64,000 nt of DNA from Janthinobacterium sp. UMAB-56 (GTDB taxonomy: Bacteria; Pseudomonadota; Gammaproteobacteria; Burkholderiales; Burkholderiaceae_D). How positions within the stretch are numbered: the stretch's first letter is position 1; every line of letters starts with the position of its first letter. Of the stretch, positions 1 through 9,224 are shown one piece after another. The translations under genes were made by a program, and so were the position numbers. The stretch covers positions 550,660 to 614,659 of the forward strand of contig NZ_LT607651.1 of NCBI RefSeq assembly GCF_900095265.1, given 5' to 3'. The notes beneath the pieces are model-generated. The model ran no database searches, was not told the origin of the DNA, and saw only the letters and a list, made by a program, of their open reading frames with translations.

Positions 1-559
1 GCCAGCCGGAGAAGGTTTCCATGATCCAGCCAGACAGGGGGCCGCCGATCAGGCCCGCCACCGGAATGGCGGCCATGAAGGTGCACACCATGCGCGCGCG
101 GCGCTCGGACGGATACCAGTAAGTCAGATACAGGATGATGCCGGGGAAGAAGCCCGCCTCGGCGATACCGAGCAGGAAGCGCATGATGTAGAACTGGGTC
201 GGCGTGGTGACGAACATGAAGGCGCCCGAGATAATGGCCCAGGTGATCATGATGCGGGCGATCCACACGCGCGCACCGATCTTGTGCAACATCACGTTGC
301 TGGGCACTTCGAACAGGAAGTAGCCGAGGAAGAACACGCCGGCGCCCAGGCCATACACGGTTTCCGAAAATTGCAGGTCGGCCAGCATTTGCAACTTGGC
401 GAAGCCCACGTTCACACGATCGAGATAAGCGACGATGTAGCACAGCATGAGGAAGGGGATGATGCGCCAGGTCACCTTGCGGTAGACGGCATCGTCGATG
501 ATTTTCTGGCTGGCGGCCGCGCCAGCCGGCTGCCCGGGCAATGCTTGTGATACTTCCAT
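1..559 (-). CDS. MFS transporter, anion:cation symporter type (3' end outside window)
   Basis: Only the N-terminal 186 residues are present; the gene runs off the left edge. The visible part has a soluble N-terminus of about 30 residues, a first membrane helix followed by the YLDRVNVGFAK signature typical of ACS-family permeases (sugar acids, phthalate, tartrate), and further helices separated by short basic loops such as YPSERRARM. The family imports organic anions with protons across the inner membrane. It is divergent from the FadR-type regulator at 747, the usual arrangement for a catabolic permease and its repressor. The substrate cannot be read from this fragment. The ATG at 559 follows a plausible AGGAGAC ribosome site. 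Confidence 0.85.
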   Translation of the reverse strand, partial: MEVSQALPGQPAGAAASQKIIDDAVYRKVTWRIIPFLMLCYIVAYLDRVNVGFAKLQMLADLQFSETVYGLGAGVFFLGYFLFEVPSNVMLHKIGARVWIARIMITWAIISGAFMFVTTPTQFYIMRFLLGIAEAGFFPGIILYLTYWYPSERRARMVCTFMAAIPVAGLIGGPLSGWIMETFSGW

Positions 560-684
560 GCTTGTCTCCTGATCGCTGAGGGATCGACCGTGCCGGGTTT
601 TTATGGTCCACAGGAGGTGGCTGGCAACTTGTCTAAAATTTGTATGGATGTATATTATGTGTGTGTTTTGTGTGTGTCAAGCTG

Positions 685-697
685 TATATTCCATATA
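685..697. promoter_or_regulatory. short AT-rich inverted repeat, possible FadR-type operator
   Basis: TATAT-TCC-ATATA lies in the divergent gap between the MFS permease and the GntR regulator. The region just left of it (about 656-680) is a GT-rich low-complexity tract. GntR-family proteins bind short palindromes in divergent gaps, so it could be an autoregulatory operator. The arm is only 5 bp and AT-rich, so chance is a real alternative. Confidence 0.25.
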
Positions 698-746
698 ATG
701 GCAAGCAGGCAAGCCCCATGAGAACCGCTAGTACAAGGATGCACCG

Positions 747-1559
747 ATGGACCGCACGTTCAGCTTTACCCTTCCCCCGCCGGAACCCGCCGCTGGCAGT
801 TTCACCACCGGCACCCTGGGTGCGCGCGTGGCGGCCCGGCTGCGCCAGCAAATCCATCACGATGGCCTGGCCGGCGGCACGCGTTTGCCATCGGAGCAAG
901 CGATGGCCAGCCACTTTGGCGTGAGCCGCACGGTGCTGCGCGAAGCCATCGCCCTGCTGCAGGCGGACGGCATCGTCGTCACGCGCAAGGGCAGCGGCAC
1001 ATTCGTGTGCGCGCAGGATGGCGCGAAGGCCGGAGAAAGGGGCGACGCGCTGACGGAGCAGTCGGTGCAATCGCTGCTGAACCTGATCGAAGTGCGGCAG
1101 GGACTGGAAGCGGAAATCGCCGCGCTGGCGGCCGTGCGGCGCACGCCGGGCCAGCTGGCCGATATCGAACATGCGCTGCGGCGCATCGAGGAAGCGGTGG
1201 CGGCCGGCGTCGATGGCGTGGAAGAAGACGTGCGCCTGCACCTGTGCATCGCCGAAGCGACGGGCAATCCCTACTGGCCGAAATTCGTTGCCATGTTCGC
1301 CGACCCGATCCGCGCGGCCGTCAAGGTGACGCGCGCGAATGAAGCGCGGCGCACGGATTTTTCCATCGAAGTGCGGCGCGAACATGAAAAAATCGTGCAG
1401 GCGATTGCCGACGGCGACCCGCAGCGGGCACGCCAGGCGGCCATGGAACACATGCAGCACGCGGCCGAGCGCGTGCGCCTGGCCGACCGCGAATTCTGGC
1501 GCGGCGACGGCGGCGCGCTGGCGCGCACCCTGGGGCGCGATCCCATCATGCAGAAATAG
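747..1559 (+). CDS. GntR/FadR-family transcriptional regulator (FCD domain)
   Basis: The 270-residue protein has an N-terminal winged helix-turn-helix at about residues 25-95 with the diagnostic run LPSEQAMASHFGVSRTVL and the wing KGSGTFV. An all-helical C-terminal FCD ligand domain starts near residue 105 (LIEVRQGLEAEIAALAA) and contains the histidines expected of the metal/ligand site (RLHLCIAEATGN, RREHEKIVQAI). Such regulators bind organic acids or sugar acids and usually repress the neighbouring catabolic or transport operon. Divergence from the MFS permease suggests that permease is a target. The start at 747 was chosen because the wHTH begins shortly after it. Confidence 0.9.
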   Translation: MDRTFSFTLPPPEPAAGSFTTGTLGARVAARLRQQIHHDGLAGGTRLPSEQAMASHFGVSRTVLREAIALLQADGIVVTRKGSGTFVCAQDGAKAGERGDALTEQSVQSLLNLIEVRQGLEAEIAALAAVRRTPGQLADIEHALRRIEEAVAAGVDGVEEDVRLHLCIAEATGNPYWPKFVAMFADPIRAAVKVTRANEARRTDFSIEVRREHEKIVQAIADGDPQRARQAAMEHMQHAAERVRLADREFWRGDGGALARTLGRDPIMQK

Positions 1560-1570
1560 CCTGCTCCCGT

Positions 1571-2197
1571 TCAGGGGTAGCTTGGCCGGCGCATCTGGAA
1601 CAGGCTGTCTGCACCGATTTCAAAATAATCGGCCGGCCCGCCGCCGCGCAGGATGGGCGCAGCGGCGGCCGTGTCGTACACGCCGTCCTTGAGCAGATGG
1701 CGCGCGATGTGCACGCCCACCACTTCACCGAGCACCAGCCAGCTGCCGACACCTTGCCCATTCAAGCCTTGCAGTTCGATGATCTGCGTCGTCCGGCATT
1801 CGAAGGACACGGGGCTTTCGGCCACGCGCGGCACGTTCACGATGCGCGAGGCGAGCGGACGCAATCCAGCCAGCGCAAATTCGTCGACCTCGGGTGGCGC
1901 CGGCGCGCAGCTGGTGTTCATCGCCACGGCCAGCGGACGGGTCGCCAGGTTCCACACGAATTCGCCCGTCTGCTCGATATTGCGCAAGGTATCCTTGCGC
2001 CCGATGCTGGAAAAACCGATCAGCGGCGGCGTGTAATTGAAGGCATTGAAAAAACTGTAGGGGGCGAGATTGAACACGCCCGCGCTGCTGCGGGTGGCGA
2101 TCCAACCGATGGGACGCGGCCCCACGATGGCATTGAAGGGATCGTGCGGCAAGCCGTGGCCCTGAGCGGGTTCATAAAAATAGCGATCGTCGGTCAT
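1571..2197 (-). CDS. flavin reductase-like domain protein (flavoredoxin family)
   Basis: The 208-residue protein begins with the typical N-terminal strand set of FMN-binding split-barrel flavin reductases: an IVGPRPIGWIATR motif near residues 25-37, NLAPYSFFNAFNYTPPLIGFSS, and RKDTLRNIEQTGEFVWNLA. Family members bind FMN and act as NAD(P)H:flavin oxidoreductases or electron carriers in the cytoplasm. No oxygenase partner gene is adjacent, so the physiological partner is unknown. It converges on the GntR regulator, with only 11 bp between stop codons. Confidence 0.8.
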   Translation of the reverse strand: MTDDRYFYEPAQGHGLPHDPFNAIVGPRPIGWIATRSSAGVFNLAPYSFFNAFNYTPPLIGFSSIGRKDTLRNIEQTGEFVWNLATRPLAVAMNTSCAPAPPEVDEFALAGLRPLASRIVNVPRVAESPVSFECRTTQIIELQGLNGQGVGSWLVLGEVVGVHIARHLLKDGVYDTAAAAPILRGGGPADYFEIGADSLFQMRRPSYP

Positions 2198-2369
2198 GCA
2201 ATTCCTGTCGTGTAGCGTGGGAGCCGGACTGGCAGCTTAACAAAATCAGCGCATGGGCGCATTTCCCGGTACCTCGGGGGGCGCTATCCGCCTACTGCGA
2301 GAAAGCTGTTTACAGCGCTGTTGCAAATTTGCATACTGGTGTTACCTTACTTGTGGGAAACATGAACAG

Positions 2370-3125
2370 ATGAGCACCGGCCCTGCGCAGCACCGCTTTG
2401 CTTTCCATCAACACCGTCACGGCTGGACCATCGCCGCCATCGCCGCCTTGCACCTGGCGCTGTTCTGGACGGTCACGCGCCCCGTGCACCAGAGCATGGT
2501 TCGCGATGACCGGGTCTGGCTGCAGCTGATGCCGCCACTGCCAGCAGCATCGGGCTTCGTTGCGCGCGCCAAGTCTGAGTCTGAGTCTGAGTCTGAGTCT
2601 GAGTCTGAGTCTGAGTCTGAGTCTTACCCTGCGCCGCCGCCCTTGCCGGTGCTTCCTGTCGATCCCGCTAGCATGGCCTCAGCACCCAGGACCGCACTTG
2701 CCACCACGCCGCCGGACAGGCCACAAGACGACGCCCTGCCGGCCACAACGGCGCCTGCGGCATCCAAGGCCGGCGCCCTGCCTCTGGCGCAACTGGCATT
2801 GCAGGCAGCCGGCGCCATCGACCGCCAGCTGCGTGCCGAGCATCCGCAGCAATTCGTGGCGCCGCCCGATACGGCGCAGACGCGCCTGGCGAAAGGCTTC
2901 GCCGAAGCGCATGCGGCGGTCAAGCCGAAGTGGTTCGAAGCGGCGCGCATCGAGCTGTTCAGCGCGCCCAACGATCCCAAGCGCATCTACCGCGTCATCA
3001 CGGCGACCGGCGAATACTGCATCTATTTACCGGACAAAGGCAATATGACCTTGAACCTCAGCGCGCGATCCGGCTATGCCGGTTTTGGCGAAGGGACTGC
3101 GGCGCCTTGTCCCATCAGGTTTTAA
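2370..3125 (+). CDS. membrane-anchored protein of unknown function with Ser-Glu repeat
   Basis: The 251-residue protein has a short basic N-terminus, one membrane helix (about residues 18-34, AAIAALHLALFWTV), a proline/alanine-rich periplasmic linker, and a C-terminal domain with the conserved-looking segment RLAKGFAEAHAAVKPKWFEAARIELFS. The topology resembles TonB-like proteins, but no TonB C-terminal signature is visible, so no function is assigned. Eight TCTGAG repeats encode a Ser-Glu tract just after the anchor. An earlier in-frame ATG at 2253 exists, but the extra residues look non-coding and the ATG at 2370 immediately precedes the membrane anchor. Confidence 0.6.
   Translation: MSTGPAQHRFAFHQHRHGWTIAAIAALHLALFWTVTRPVHQSMVRDDRVWLQLMPPLPAASGFVARAKSESESESESESESESESYPAPPPLPVLPVDPASMASAPRTALATTPPDRPQDDALPATTAPAASKAGALPLAQLALQAAGAIDRQLRAEHPQQFVAPPDTAQTRLAKGFAEAHAAVKPKWFEAARIELFSAPNDPKRIYRVITATGEYCIYLPDKGNMTLNLSARSGYAGFGEGTAAPCPIRF
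2574..2624 (+). repeat. hexanucleotide simple repeat (TCTGAG)8 plus TCT
   Basis: Eight perfect tandem copies of TCTGAG, followed by a partial unit, encode alternating Ser-Glu inside the membrane-anchored protein at 2370-3125. Because the unit is 6 bp, copy-number change would lengthen or shorten the protein without shifting the frame. Confidence 0.95.
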
Positions 3126-3155
3126 TGGTGGTCGATGGAGGGCAAGCGCACCGTT

Positions 3156-3461
3156 TCAGCCAAACACAGGCCGGAAAAAACTGCGCTCATAGCTGACGAT
3201 GCAGCGCGTCTCCTCGGCGTAGCGGAAGGCAGCCTGGCATTCGGCGTCCTGCATCGAGTCGCTGCGGTACTGTTCGTACAGGGCCAGGCTGGGAAATGAG
3301 AACATGGCCAGCGCCACGTTGCTGGCGCCTTCGGACGGCAGGAAGTAGCCGTGGTGCTGGCCGCCGAAACGTTCCACCAGCGGTATCCACAGCTTGCCGT
3401 AGGCTTCGAATTCCCGCAGTTTGTACGGGTCGATGATATAGCGTAAATAACAGGTGATCAT
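3156..3461 (-). CDS. NIPSNAP-family protein
   Basis: This 101-residue protein has the ferredoxin-like alpha/beta-barrel pattern of NIPSNAP proteins: an N-terminal strand (MITCYLRYIIDPYKLREFE), the central GGQHHGYFLPSEG segment, and ALAMFSFPSLALYEQYRSD. The family function in bacteria is not established. The ATG overlaps the stop of the WD40 gene (ATGA), indicating translational coupling in an operon with the WD40 and GNAT genes. Confidence 0.8.
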   Translation of the reverse strand: MITCYLRYIIDPYKLREFEAYGKLWIPLVERFGGQHHGYFLPSEGASNVALAMFSFPSLALYEQYRSDSMQDAECQAAFRYAEETRCIVSYERSFFRPVFG

Positions 3462-4384
3462 GCGGTTTCCTCGTGTACGTTCAAATCCATCAACATACCC
3501 GCTTCCCAGGAGCCGATGGCGGCCAGTGGCGAAGCTGGCAGAAAGTCCAGCGCGCAGGGATAGGTAAAAGCGTGTTGTGCCAGCACGTCGAGCCCAGGCC
3601 AGCCGTAAAACAGCAGCTTGCCCTTGCCGATGCGCCCCAGCGCGCTGCCGTCGGGCAGCCAGCGCAAGCCGTCACCCGTGCCGCCGCCCGCCTCCACGGC
3701 CACCCTGGCCAGGCAGCGGCCGTCGGCCAGCGCGTACATGGAGAGGAACTCCTCGCCGCCTGTATGGTGCAGCACGGCCAGATATTGCCCGTCCGGCGAC
3801 GGCGCGCAAGACATCAAGCGTGGCAGCGACAGCACCATGCGCCCGCCGCCGTCCTGCAAGGGCCAGTCCCACACGCTGCAGTAGTCGGGCGGCTGCACTT
3901 GCCCCTCGTCCACCGATTTGACGCCATGCTGTACCAGCAAGCGCCGCCCGCCATCGATGGCATGGACAGCCCGCAACATCTCGCCCGCATGCGCCTGCGT
4001 GAAGAGCAACTCGCCCGTCGCCGCCGCGCGCATCCGCAGGCAGCCATCCCAGCCGCCGTCGGCCAGATACCGGCCGCAAGGCGACCACGCGGGACCGCAG
4101 CCTTCGCCATCCTTCCTGTTCTGGAAGTTCAGCAGCAACTGGCCCGTCTGGACATCCACCACGGCCATCTGCCCCGTGGTGCTCTTGATGGCCAGCCGGC
4201 CGCCGTCAGGCGAGAAGGCCATGCCCGACATGTGCGCGATGAATTTGCCGCGCCACAGCTTGCTGCGCGCCGCCACGTCCCACAGGACCAGGTCGCGTCC
4301 CAGCACGGCCAGACGCGTACCATCGGGTGAAAAGCGCACGCCGTAGCTGCAGCCCAGCCTCAGGGCCTTCTGCATTGCCGTCAT
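3458..4384 (-). CDS. WD40 repeat domain-containing protein
   Basis: The 308-residue cytoplasmic protein is built from beta-propeller blades. Several blades carry the GVRFSPDGTRLAVLG, GMAFSPDGGRLAIKS and PAWSPCGRYLADGG type of signature, each followed by a structural Trp or Val-Asp strand (LVLWDVAAR, MAVVDVQTG). There is no signal peptide and no fused enzyme domain. WD40 propellers are protein-interaction platforms, so a specific role cannot be given. It overlaps both neighbours by 4 bp (the GNAT gene upstream, the NIPSNAP gene downstream), so the three are probably one transcript. Confidence 0.8.
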   Translation of the reverse strand: MTAMQKALRLGCSYGVRFSPDGTRLAVLGRDLVLWDVAARSKLWRGKFIAHMSGMAFSPDGGRLAIKSTTGQMAVVDVQTGQLLLNFQNRKDGEGCGPAWSPCGRYLADGGWDGCLRMRAAATGELLFTQAHAGEMLRAVHAIDGGRRLLVQHGVKSVDEGQVQPPDYCSVWDWPLQDGGGRMVLSLPRLMSCAPSPDGQYLAVLHHTGGEEFLSMYALADGRCLARVAVEAGGGTGDGLRWLPDGSALGRIGKGKLLFYGWPGLDVLAQHAFTYPCALDFLPASPLAAIGSWEAGMLMDLNVHEETA

Positions 4385-4890
4385 GGGCGCGGCAGGCGGT
4401 ACACGACGCTATCGATATCGTAATGGCGTTGCATGCCCACGTATTGCATGCCCAGGCGCGTCATGACCTTGATCGAGGCGGCGTTGTCCGGGTGCGCCAC
4501 GGCCACCACTTCGGGCGCGCCGACGACGTTGAAGGCGTGTGCGACGATGGCGGCAGCCGCTTCGCTGGCATAGCCCTGGCCCCAGCCAGCCCGGGCGAGG
4601 CGCCAGCCGATTTCGTGCGGCTGCGCCTTGTCGCCACCGATATGCTGCAGGCAGGCCAGCCCCACCAGCACCTCATCTCCGGTACGGATCAAGGCCCACC
4701 ACGAATAACCCCACTCGGTCCAGCGCCCCATGATGCGGGCAACGGCGGCGCGCGTGTGCTCTTCCGTCTCCGGCTGGCCCGCATTGAGATAAGTCATCAC
4801 TTCGGTATCCGAGTTCATGGCATGCATGGCGTCGTAATGCTTGTCGGTGACGGGTTCGAGGCGCAGCCGCGCCGTGTGCAGGATGGTCAT
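4381..4890 (-). CDS. GNAT-family N-acetyltransferase (RimJ/RimL-like)
   Basis: The 169-residue protein opens with ILHTARLRLEPVTDKHYDAM, the usual start of RimJ/RimL-type acetyltransferases. It has the acetyl-CoA motif A region GWRLARAGWGQGYASEAAAA near residues 96-115, then HPDNAASIKVMTRLGMQYVG near the C-terminus. The family transfers acetyl from acetyl-CoA to N-terminal amines, polyamines or antibiotics; the substrate is unknown here. The reading frame is open to 5067, but that extension overlaps the phosphoribosyltransferase and crosses a terminator hairpin, so the ATG at 4890 is preferred. Confidence 0.85.
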   Translation of the reverse strand: MTILHTARLRLEPVTDKHYDAMHAMNSDTEVMTYLNAGQPETEEHTRAAVARIMGRWTEWGYSWWALIRTGDEVLVGLACLQHIGGDKAQPHEIGWRLARAGWGQGYASEAAAAIVAHAFNVVGAPEVVAVAHPDNAASIKVMTRLGMQYVGMQRHYDIDSVVYRLPRP

Positions 4891-4910
4891 GCCAGATTCC
4901 TTCAGATGAA

Positions 4911-4939
4911 AAAAAAGACGATACACGATCGTCTTTTTT
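4911..4939. terminator. bidirectional Rho-independent terminator-like hairpin
   Basis: A perfect 12-bp inverted repeat, AAAAAAGACGAT and ATCGTCTTTTTT, flanks a 5-nt loop. It lies between the phosphoribosyltransferase stop and the GNAT start. It would end minus-strand transcription from the phosphoribosyltransferase. Confidence 0.75.
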
Positions 4940-4960
4940 TCGCCAACACGCAAGCAGTGA

Positions 4961-5506
4961 TTACTTGCTCGACTCGCCCTTCTTGATCCACGCCGCCAGC
5001 TGGTGCGGACGCAGGCCGTCGTAGTCTTCGAATGGCTGGTGGATCCACGGGTTGTGTGGCAGCTCATCGAGGAAATAGTCGGGACGCACGACGGAGCAGC
5101 CCTTCAACCAGATCACGGCCGATTTGACTTCGGTCACGCCCGGGAAGTTGTCCTTCAGGTGACGCGTGACCTTGTCCAGCGTGACGCCCGAATCGGCCAG
5201 GTCGTCGACCAGCAGGATGCGGCCGGCCAGCGGGCCCTTGGTCATGGTCATGTACTTGGCGATATCGAGGTCGCCCTGGGTGGTGCCCTTGTCTTCGCGG
5301 TAGGAGCTGGTAGACAGGATGGCCAGTGGCAGGTCGAAAATGCGCGAGAATACGTCGCCAGGACGCACGCCGCCGCGCGCCAGGCACAATACCTGGTCAA
5401 ATTTCCAGCCCGATTCGTGGACCTTGAGCGCCAGGCGCTCGATCAGGCGGTGGTACTCTTCCCAGTTGACCCAGAGATGTTGATCGTTCGATTGTGGGGT
5501 AGTCAT
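4961..5506 (-). CDS. phosphoribosyltransferase (xanthine/hypoxanthine-type)
   Basis: The 181-residue type I phosphoribosyltransferase carries the PRPP-binding loop RILLVDDLADSGVTL near residues 88-102 and an N-terminal nucleobase region VLCLARGGVRPGDVFSRIF. Family members salvage purine bases with PRPP in the cytoplasm. Its position just downstream of purA fits purine salvage, but a terminator separates the two, so it may have its own promoter. Exact base preference cannot be read from the sequence. Confidence 0.85.
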   Translation of the reverse strand: MTTPQSNDQHLWVNWEEYHRLIERLALKVHESGWKFDQVLCLARGGVRPGDVFSRIFDLPLAILSTSSYREDKGTTQGDLDIAKYMTMTKGPLAGRILLVDDLADSGVTLDKVTRHLKDNFPGVTEVKSAVIWLKGCSVVRPDYFLDELPHNPWIHQPFEDYDGLRPHQLAAWIKKGESSK

Positions 5507-5535
5507 GATAGTGAACTCTTATTATTAGCGTGATT

Positions 5536-5560
5536 AAAAAAATCCGCCTTGCGGCGGATT
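5536..5560 (-). terminator. Rho-independent terminator after purA
   Basis: On the minus strand the stem AATCCGCC-GCAA-GGCGGATT is followed by a run of T. It starts 13 bp past the purA stop and would end the hfq-to-purA transcription unit before the phosphoribosyltransferase gene. Confidence 0.85.
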
Positions 5561-5572
5561 GTGTCCAGCAGC

Positions 5573-6889
<1,317 letters not shown>

Positions 6890-8062
6890 TCAACCTAAGT
6901 TTTTAAGAATCCAGCTACTACCATTATCGGCAAGTACCAGCACGCGATCGCACTCGAACTCGTCTTGTTCATTACTGTGACCCGGCATACTCTGGATCAC
7001 GACCTCGCCCGCCTTGCGCAACTCGGCGATTTTTTCCTTCAGTTCTGGTGCGCTGCCCCACGGCGCGCGGATCGAATGCTTCCGTTCCGCGGTCGGCAAC
7101 AGGCGCGCCAGTTCGCGCAAATCGAGCGAGAAGCCGGTCGCGGGACGTGCCCGGCCGAACGCTTCGCCGACGTGGTCATAACGGCCGCCGCGCGCAACCG
7201 CGTTCGGCAAGCCAGGTACATACAGCGCAAACATCGCGCCGCTTTCATATTGGTAGCCGCGCAGGTCGGCCAGGTCGATCGCCACTTCGGCGCGGCCCAG
7301 GGCCTTGGTTTCCACAGTCGCGGCAAGCGCGGCCAGTTCGGCCAGTGCCTTGAGCACGCCCGGCAGCGGCGGCAGCACTTCGCGCGCACGCGCCAGCACG
7401 TCGATGTCGCCATACAGACCAGGCAAGGCCAGCAGCGCATCGCGCGTCACGGCGTCGTAGTCTGCCGTCAGGGCGCGCAGGCCAGGCGCATCTTTCGCGC
7501 GCAGCAAGGTGTACAGCGCAGCCTCGTCGCGCACGGCGGCGGCGTCTTGCGCAATGATAGCGCGCAACAGGCCGACGTGCGACAAATCCAGGCGGACCGA
7601 GTCGAAACCGGCCAGTGCCAGCGAAGCGAGCGCCAGTTCCTGAATCTCGGCATCCGCTTCCAGGCCGGCGTGGCCATAGATTTCGGCGCCGATCTGCAGC
7701 GGCTCGCGGGTGGCGTGCAGACCCGAAGGACGGGTATGCAGCACGCTGCCGGCGTAGCACAGGCGGGTCACGGTGGCACGGTTGAGCAGGTGCGCGTCGA
7801 TGCGCGCCACTTGCGTCGTCATGTCGGCGCGCAGGCCGAGCATGCGGCCAGACAGCTGGTCGACCAGTTTGAACGTGCGCAGGTCGGTATCCTTGCCAGC
7901 GCCGGTCATCAGCGATTCCAGATACTCGAGCAGCGGCGGCATCACCAGTTCATATCCGTACAGACGGAAATTATCCAGCATGAGGCGGCGCAGCTCTTCG
8001 ATCTTGCGCGCTTCCGACGGCAGAACATCGGCAATATTTTCGGGCAAAAGCCAATTCGGCAT
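6890..8062 (-). CDS. hisZ: ATP phosphoribosyltransferase regulatory subunit
   Basis: HisZ is a catalytically dead paralogue of histidyl-tRNA synthetase that binds the short form of HisG and confers histidine feedback on the first step of histidine synthesis. The 390-residue protein starts [18 protein letters not shown] and has the class II aminoacyl-tRNA synthetase fold motifs ([45 protein letters not shown]), but no anticodon-binding domain. Its neighbour purA makes it part of the common betaproteobacterial hflC-hisZ-purA order. An upstream in-frame extension to 8131 was rejected because this start matches the family. Confidence 0.95.
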   Translation of the reverse strand: MPNWLLPENIADVLPSEARKIEELRRLMLDNFRLYGYELVMPPLLEYLESLMTGAGKDTDLRTFKLVDQLSGRMLGLRADMTTQVARIDAHLLNRATVTRLCYAGSVLHTRPSGLHATREPLQIGAEIYGHAGLEADAEIQELALASLALAGFDSVRLDLSHVGLLRAIIAQDAAAVRDEAALYTLLRAKDAPGLRALTADYDAVTRDALLALPGLYGDIDVLARAREVLPPLPGVLKALAELAALAATVETKALGRAEVAIDLADLRGYQYESGAMFALYVPGLPNAVARGGRYDHVGEAFGRARPATGFSLDLRELARLLPTAERKHSIRAPWGSAPELKEKIAELRKAGEVVIQSMPGHSNEQDEFECDRVLVLADNGSSWILKNLG

Positions 8063-8251
8063 GAGGGAGCGAGATACGGAAGAAAGTTGAAAAAATGCAT
8101 CATGCGAGGCAGCGGCGGGCGCACCAGGCAAGAGGCCGAACCTGATATTTTACGCGAAAACATGGGGCTTTAGGGATAAGTTGTCCGAAACGCTGGCGCA
8201 CAGCCCTAAAAACACCGCATTTACGCCTTCCCGCAACAGCATGGCGGGCAC

Positions 8252-8285
8252 AAAAAAACGGGGCCGGCATTGACGCCGACCCCGT
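8252..8285 (-). terminator. Rho-independent terminator-like hairpin after hisZ upstream region / near hflC end
   Basis: On the minus strand an 11-bp stem (ACGGGGTCGGC with GCCGGCCCCGT, one wobble pair) is followed by seven T. It lies between the hflC stop and the hisZ start, so at least part of hisZ-purA transcription is likely separate from hflKC. Confidence 0.8.
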
Positions 8286-8336
8286 TGCTGCTGTCACCCG
8301 TCCTCGCGGACGGATGCAGCCTGGATGCTGCCGTGC

Positions 8337-9224
8337 TTACTTCTTGGGCGAACCGGCTGCGCCGCCGCCCTTGAAGTACTTGAAGAATTCCGAACTCGGA
8401 TCGATGACCATCACGTCGCCCTTGTCCTTGAAGGTGGCGCGGTAGGCTTCCAGGCTACGGTAAAACTTGTAGAACTCCGGATTCTTGCCAAACGCTTCCG
8501 CATAGATCTGCGATGCCTTGGCGTCGCCCTCACCGCGGATCTTCTCGGCTTCGCGATACGCTTCGGCCAGGATCACCGTGCGCTGCTTGTCGGCGTCGGC
8601 GCGGATTTTCTCGGAGTCGGCCGAACCGGTCGAACGCAGCTCATTGGCCACGCGCACGCGCTCGGACTTCATGCGCTCATACACCGAGTTGTTGATCTGC
8701 TCGACGTAATCGACGCGTTTCAGGCGCACATCGACGATGCCCACGCCGATGGCCTCGGCTTCGGCCGCCACCTTGACCTTGATCGCCTGCATCACCTTGC
8801 CGCGCTCGCCCGAGATCACTTCGCGCACGGTGCGCTTGGTGATTTCATCGTTCAGGGCGGCCTTGACGATTTGCGACATGCGGTTGCGGGCGCGGCTTTC
8901 ATCGCCGCCGAAGCTGCGGAAATAGGTCTTCGGATTGACGATGCGCCACTTCACATATGCGTCGACGAGGATATTCTTCTTCTCGGCCGTGATGAAGCGC
9001 TCCGGCTCCGGCGTATCGAGCGTCAGGATCCGCTTGTCCAGGTAGATGACGTTCTGGAACGGCGGCGGCAGCTTGAAGTACAAGCCTGGCTTACTGATCT
9101 CGTCCTTGACCTCGCCCAGGGCGAAGACGATGGCGTATTTACGCTGATCGACGACGAACACGGTCGAGGACAAGAGCATGATCGCGATGAAGCCCGCGAT
9201 CAGGGCGGCAACGATACGGTTCAT
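8337..9224 (-). CDS. hflC: protease modulator HflC
   Basis: HflC forms with HflK the large SPFH/band-7 cage that surrounds and modulates the membrane protease FtsH. The 295-residue protein has an N-terminal membrane anchor (IVAALIAGFIAIMLLSSTVFVV) followed by the SPFH domain and a long helical region rich in Glu, Ala and Arg (DADKQRTVILAEAYREAEKI). The ATG overlaps the hflK stop as TAATG, a sign of translational coupling. Confidence 0.97.
   Translation of the reverse strand: MNRIVAALIAGFIAIMLLSSTVFVVDQRKYAIVFALGEVKDEISKPGLYFKLPPPFQNVIYLDKRILTLDTPEPERFITAEKKNILVDAYVKWRIVNPKTYFRSFGGDESRARNRMSQIVKAALNDEITKRTVREVISGERGKVMQAIKVKVAAEAEAIGVGIVDVRLKRVDYVEQINNSVYERMKSERVRVANELRSTGSADSEKIRADADKQRTVILAEAYREAEKIRGEGDAKASQIYAEAFGKNPEFYKFYRSLEAYRATFKDKGDVMVIDPSSEFFKYFKGGGAAGSPKK

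Noticed and set aside
656-680. GT-rich tract as a possible phase-variation repeat
   Set aside because: The unit is irregular and it is not inside a gene or between promoter elements with clear spacing.
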